From Candidatus Margulisiibacteriota bacterium (lineage in GTDB: Bacteria > Margulisbacteria > Termititenacia > Termititenacales > Termititenacaceae): a DNA stretch of 8,601 bases. The notes beneath the pieces are model-generated. The model made no database searches and had not been told where the DNA came from. It saw nothing but the letters and a program-made list of their open reading frames with translations. Position 1 is the stretch's first letter, and each line of letters begins with the position of its first letter. Made by a program: the position numbers and the translations under genes. The stretch lies in assembly GCA_031279305.1 (NCBI GenBank), contig JAITIS010000009.1:1-8601 (forward strand), written 5' to 3'. Below are positions 6,187 to 8,601 of this stretch, piece by piece.

Positions 6187-6798
6187 ATGCGCGCCCGCCC
6201 GCATTGCAATCCTTTTAACGTTCGCGAGCCGGCGGAGCGTCCGGACTGGACAAAAGTTTTTGCCAATCCTGGGCAGCCGCTGGATCTGGAGATCGGGTTT
6301 TCGACCGGCCGTTTTTTGCTGCGGTACGCGCGGAATTTTCCGGAAAGAAATATCGCGGGCTTGGAGATCCGCGGCAAATTTATCGAATATGTTAAAAATA
6401 AAATTTCCACGGCAGGCCTAACTAACGCTTATGCGCTCAAGGCCAACGCCGGCACGGCTCTGGCCAAATTATTTGCGCCGCGGTCGTTGAGCCGCGTGAT
6501 CATAATGTTTCCCGATCCGTGGCGCAAGGCCGGACATCTCAAGCGGCGGGTGGTCAATCCGGATTTTTTGGCCGGACTGGCCAAGCATCTAAAACCCGGC
6601 GCCGAACTGCATATCGCCACCGACCAAAAAGAGCTGGCGGAGGATATGCGCGCCGCTTTGTTGGCCGCGCCGGAATATCAGAATAAACACGCGCTGTACG
6701 CGCCGGAAAATTTTGCCGGGATTGCCACGGATATCGAAAAATACCAGCTTGAGCGCGGCCGGCCGGTGTACCGGCTGGTGTTCGGATTTACAGGCTGA
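6187..6798 (+). CDS. trmB: tRNA (guanine-N7-)-methyltransferase
   Basis: This 203-residue enzyme methylates G46 in the tRNA variable loop using S-adenosylmethionine. Motifs in order: SAM-binding LEIGFSTGRFL (34-44, with Ser-Thr where most members have Gly-x), GLEIRGKFIEY (58-68), the diagnostic FPDPWRKAGHLKRRVV (108-123), HIATD (142-146) and the C-terminal IEKYQLERGRPVYRL block (183-197). The length fits the shorter bacterial forms, which lack an N-terminal extension. It has its own extended -10 promoter and appears leaderless. It converges on the coiled-coil gene with only 3 bases between the two stops. Confidence 0.93.
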   Translation: MRARPHCNPFNVREPAERPDWTKVFANPGQPLDLEIGFSTGRFLLRYARNFPERNIAGLEIRGKFIEYVKNKISTAGLTNAYALKANAGTALAKLFAPRSLSRVIIMFPDPWRKAGHLKRRVVNPDFLAGLAKHLKPGAELHIATDQKELAEDMRAALLAAPEYQNKHALYAPENFAGIATDIEKYQLERGRPVYRLVFGFTG

Positions 6799-6801
6799 AA
6801 G

Positions 6802-7800
6802 CTATTTTCCTAAAAACTTCTGCGGCACGCAGAACTGCTGTTCCAGCGAGACGATCGTGTCTCTGGCTATTTTTAATTCGCTTTGCAGATCGCGGAATTC
6901 CTGCTCGGCGCGCTTGAATTTATATTCCAGCTGGATATTTTTTTCCTGCTCGGCGCTGTAGGAGCCGATGACGCGGTTCATTTCCTGCAGGGCGCGCTCT
7001 CTGGCCTCGAACAGCGCGGCGTTTTCCTGCTGGAGTTTGGCGATGGCGCTGTTCAGATCGCTGATCTGCTGCTCGGATTTTTGCAGGCTGGTGCGGACAT
7101 TTAGATTTTCTTTGGCGGCCAGAGAATTGCTTTCTTTGACCGCGAAAACCTGACGTTCCAATTCATTGTCGCGGATTAACGTGGTGTCCACGGTCTGTTT
7201 TAGCAGTTTGTTTTCCTGCAGGATTTTTTGCAGGCACTCACTGGTTTCTTTAAGCTCCGCTTCCAGATTGGCGATGGTCTGGGACTGGGTTTCGGTTTTT
7301 AGGCTTAACCCGGTCTCGCGTCTGGCGGCGGCTTCGGCGGAGTTTTTAAGCGCGGCGTTTTCCGTCCGGACGGCCTCCAGCGCGTTTCTGGCCTGATTTA
7401 GCTCCGTGTCTAAAGCGGCGCCGCGGATGACCTGCTCCTGCAGTTTGTTTTGCAGGGCGGCTATTTCCTGATCCTGCGCGGCCAGCCGGGTGTTTTTTTC
7501 CGCCAGCACAGCGTTCAGCCGGGAAACTTCTCTGTTTGCGGCGATGTCCTGCTTCAGGCGCTGTATTTCATTCTCCGCGGTTTCCAGACTGGCGGACAGC
7601 AGAATATTTTTTTCTTTGGCGCCGCGCAGCTCATCCTGCAGGGACAGCGAGGCGGCCGCATCCGCCTCGACCAATTTTTCTTTGATGCGCGCCTGCGTCC
7701 GCAGATAAAAACGTTCTTGTTCTTCTTTGGCCTTGAGCTCTTCGAGCGTCAATTCATTCTGCTGTATCTTGAGAAAATCCGTCGCCTTGATGATCGCCAT
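6802..7800 (-). CDS. Long coiled-coil protein of unknown function
   Basis: This protein has 332 residues, almost entirely charged alpha-helix rich in Glu, Lys, Gln, Leu and Ala with heptad spacing, from about residue 15 to 320. There is no signal peptide or membrane helix, so it is probably cytoplasmic. The N-terminus MAIIKATDFLKIQQNELT and the C-terminus QQFCVPQKFLGK (the only Cys) depart from the repeat and may be docking ends. I do not recognise a family. The start at 7800 is chosen because GGAGGG precedes it by 8 bases and only 1 base separates it from the upstream stop; the frame extends to 7881, but that would overlap the DRTGG gene with non-coiled, Arg/Trp-rich sequence. It is the second gene of the operon beginning at 8143. 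Confidence 0.75.
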   Translation of the reverse strand: MAIIKATDFLKIQQNELTLEELKAKEEQERFYLRTQARIKEKLVEADAAASLSLQDELRGAKEKNILLSASLETAENEIQRLKQDIAANREVSRLNAVLAEKNTRLAAQDQEIAALQNKLQEQVIRGAALDTELNQARNALEAVRTENAALKNSAEAAARRETGLSLKTETQSQTIANLEAELKETSECLQKILQENKLLKQTVDTTLIRDNELERQVFAVKESNSLAAKENLNVRTSLQKSEQQISDLNSAIAKLQQENAALFEARERALQEMNRVIGSYSAEQEKNIQLEYKFKRAEQEFRDLQSELKIARDTIVSLEQQFCVPQKFLGK

Positions 7801-7801
7801 A

Positions 7802-8143
7802 TCATTTGCCCTCCAGCAGTTTGCCCAGCGCCACGCAGACTTCAAAAGCCGGCTTCGCGGTTTTGAGCAGGGTGATGTCAAATTCTCTGGCCAGCTCTTT
7901 GAGCCCGGCCTGAATGGGCGAGCCGTTGACGATGATGGCGCCTGCGCCGCCGATATTGTTGAGCGTGCGCAGGGTCTGATGCGAGGAAAGCGAGGTGACG
8001 AGAAATATTTCTTCTTTGTCCACGGTGAGCACTTCGCTCATCATATCCGAGACGACGATATTTTTCAGCTCGACGCTGTCAAAACGCGAGCTTTTGTGCA
8101 CCGCGCTTGCCCCGATTTTATTTATGATGTCCTGAAACTTCAT
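7802..8143 (-). CDS. Small DRTGG-like domain protein
   Basis: This 113-residue soluble protein resembles stand-alone DRTGG-domain proteins: a short N-terminal helix (KFQDIINKIG), then VSDMMSEVLT (31-40), a strand-rich EEIFLVTSL (45-52), a Gly-rich GGAGAIIVNG (65-74) and an alternating helix-strand finish (LKELAREFDITLLKT). Such domains are associated with CBS domains, PTA-like proteins and, in clostridia, hydrogenase gene clusters, and probably bind a small ligand; the exact role is unknown. The start has AGGGGA about 8 bases upstream and a consensus sigma-70 promoter before that. One base separates it from the coiled-coil gene, implying the two products work together. Confidence 0.62.
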   Translation of the reverse strand: MKFQDIINKIGASAVHKSSRFDSVELKNIVVSDMMSEVLTVDKEEIFLVTSLSSHQTLRTLNNIGGAGAIIVNGSPIQAGLKELAREFDITLLKTAKPAFEVCVALGKLLEGK

Positions 8144-8175
8144 TGCGTTGTCCCCTGCTGTTTGCGGTTTGGGTT

Positions 8176-8204
8176 ATTATCAATATTATCCGCGCTTATG
8201 TCAA
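8176..8204 (-). promoter_or_regulatory. Consensus sigma-70 promoter for the DRTGG/coiled-coil operon
   Basis: Minus strand TTGACA (8204-8199), a 17-base spacer, then GATAAT (8181-8176). Transcription should begin near 8169, leaving a 26-base leader with the AGGGGA ribosome site before ATG 8143. Confidence 0.8.
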
Positions 8205-8214
8205 TTCGCCGGGG

Positions 8215-8226
8215 CAGGTATATTTT
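8215..8226 (+). repeat. Block CAGGTATATTTT upstream of lipoprotein 2, copy of 3094-3105
   Basis: This exact 12-base copy precedes the second poly-G lipoprotein, 73 bases before its ATG. With the shared ATTTTTGGGGA at the ribosome site, it indicates that the 5' regions of the two genes share an origin. Confidence 0.55.
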
Positions 8227-8287
8227 GGCCGGAAGCGGGCATATATTTCTGGCAGGCCTTGTGCCCGACTAAATTTTTGGGGATTTT

Positions 8288-8601
8288 ATGGTTATCAATA
8301 TGTTAAGTGAAACTAAACTGGGGGGGGGGTAAACTAAAATTTACCTGCCGCTTATTGGTTTTTTCTCTGGCGTTTTTGCTGACACTGATGGTCGGCTGCG
8401 GGACGACGAAACAGGTAAGGGATAGAGCGGAGCCAGCTCCTGTTGTGGTCGCCCCGCCGGAATGGTCGGACGGCCTGACCGGCATAATCGTCGCTAATGA
8501 TAGAACAGAATATTACCAGAACGAAACGCTGGACACTTCTTTTATTTCAGTCACCGGCGTATACAACGATGACGAGAACAATACGAAAGATGTGAAAGAA
8601 C
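8288..8601 (+). CDS. Lipoprotein 2 with poly-G frame switch and Ig-like start of body (partial, runs off right edge)
   Basis: ATG 8288 follows GGGG (8279-8282) at 5 bases. As written, its frame is a 14-residue peptide (MVINMLSETKLGGG) ending at TAA 8330. The body frame, one base over, runs from the tract: KLKFTCR, hydrophobic LLVFSLAFLLTLM, then lipobox VGC followed by GTTK, exactly as in lipoprotein 1, with the Cys near residue 37 of the restored protein. A tract of 9 or 12 G joins start and body; 10 is OFF. After a Pro-rich linker (EPAPVVVAPPEW) comes GLTGIIVANDRTEYYQNETLD and ISVTGVYNDD, the pattern of bacterial Ig-like domains, suggesting an exposed surface protein. The body frame has no ATG, and its only nearby alternative, GTG 8307, lacks a ribosome site. 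Translation is open to the right edge. Confidence 0.68.
8320..8329 (+). repeat. G10 homopolymer acting as frame switch in lipoprotein 2
   Basis: Ten G in a row sit 11 codons after the start and just before the signal peptide. This length is typical of hypermutable contingency tracts. In the given length the start codon leads directly into TAA after the tract; loss of one G or gain of two restores the lipoprotein. Confidence 0.75.

Noticed and set aside
7801..7881. Longer N-terminus for the coiled-coil protein
   Set aside because: The added 27 residues overlap the DRTGG coding sequence and are unlike the rest; 7800 has a good ribosome site.
8236..8266. Inverted repeat CGGGCA / TGCCCG before lipoprotein 2, as a terminator or operator
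   Set aside because: Six-base arms 19 bases apart with no immediate T run; could be chance.
7727..8272. Plus-strand open frame of 181 codons over the DRTGG gene
   Set aside because: It opposes a gene with promoter, ribosome site and recognisable domain, and has no motif of its own.

Overview
The window (about 50% GC, strong Shine-Dalgarno sites on several genes, lipoprotein signal peptides, a TolC-type outer-membrane channel) comes from a diderm bacterium. Divergence of the proteins suggests a deep-branching or candidate lineage such as Elusimicrobiota, Margulisbacteria or Omnitrophota, but the sequence alone does not settle this.

Left part (1-3160), minus strand: a tripartite efflux operon read right to left, tolC-like channel, HlyD/MacA-type adaptor with a very short hairpin, then a MacB-type ABC transporter whose permease half runs off the left edge. 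The genes overlap or nearly touch. Centre (3867-5194), plus strand: an ECF sigma factor, an overlapping small membrane protein that is probably its anti-sigma factor, and a Spy/CpxP-like periplasmic protein. This order resembles the CnrH/CnrY/CnrX type of envelope-sensing sigma switch. The sigma gene and the tolC operon share a near-identical promoter block (GGAACTTTT ... TTGTATAA, 22 of 30 positions identical), so the sigma factor probably activates both itself and the pump. Then follow a PAS-GGDEF diguanylate cyclase (5244-6149) and trmB (6187-6798), which looks leaderless. On the minus strand at the right, a DRTGG-like small protein and a long coiled-coil protein form a two-gene operon (8143-6802) from a consensus sigma-70 promoter.

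The most unusual element is a pair of lipoprotein genes, 3160-3823 and 8288 to the right edge. Both begin with a good ribosome binding site and a short leader peptide containing Met-Leu-Ser, then meet a pure G tract (6 G and 10 G), after which the signal peptide, lipobox and identical Cys-Gly-Thr-Thr-Lys lie in another frame. In both the body is displaced by the same one-base step, so as written both are OFF. The upstream regions share blocks (CAGGTATATTTT and ATTTTTGGGGA). This looks like a modular family of surface lipoproteins switched by slippage in a poly-G tract placed between the start codon and the signal peptide; one copy also has an in-frame TAG. Homopolymer sequencing error is the main rival explanation.
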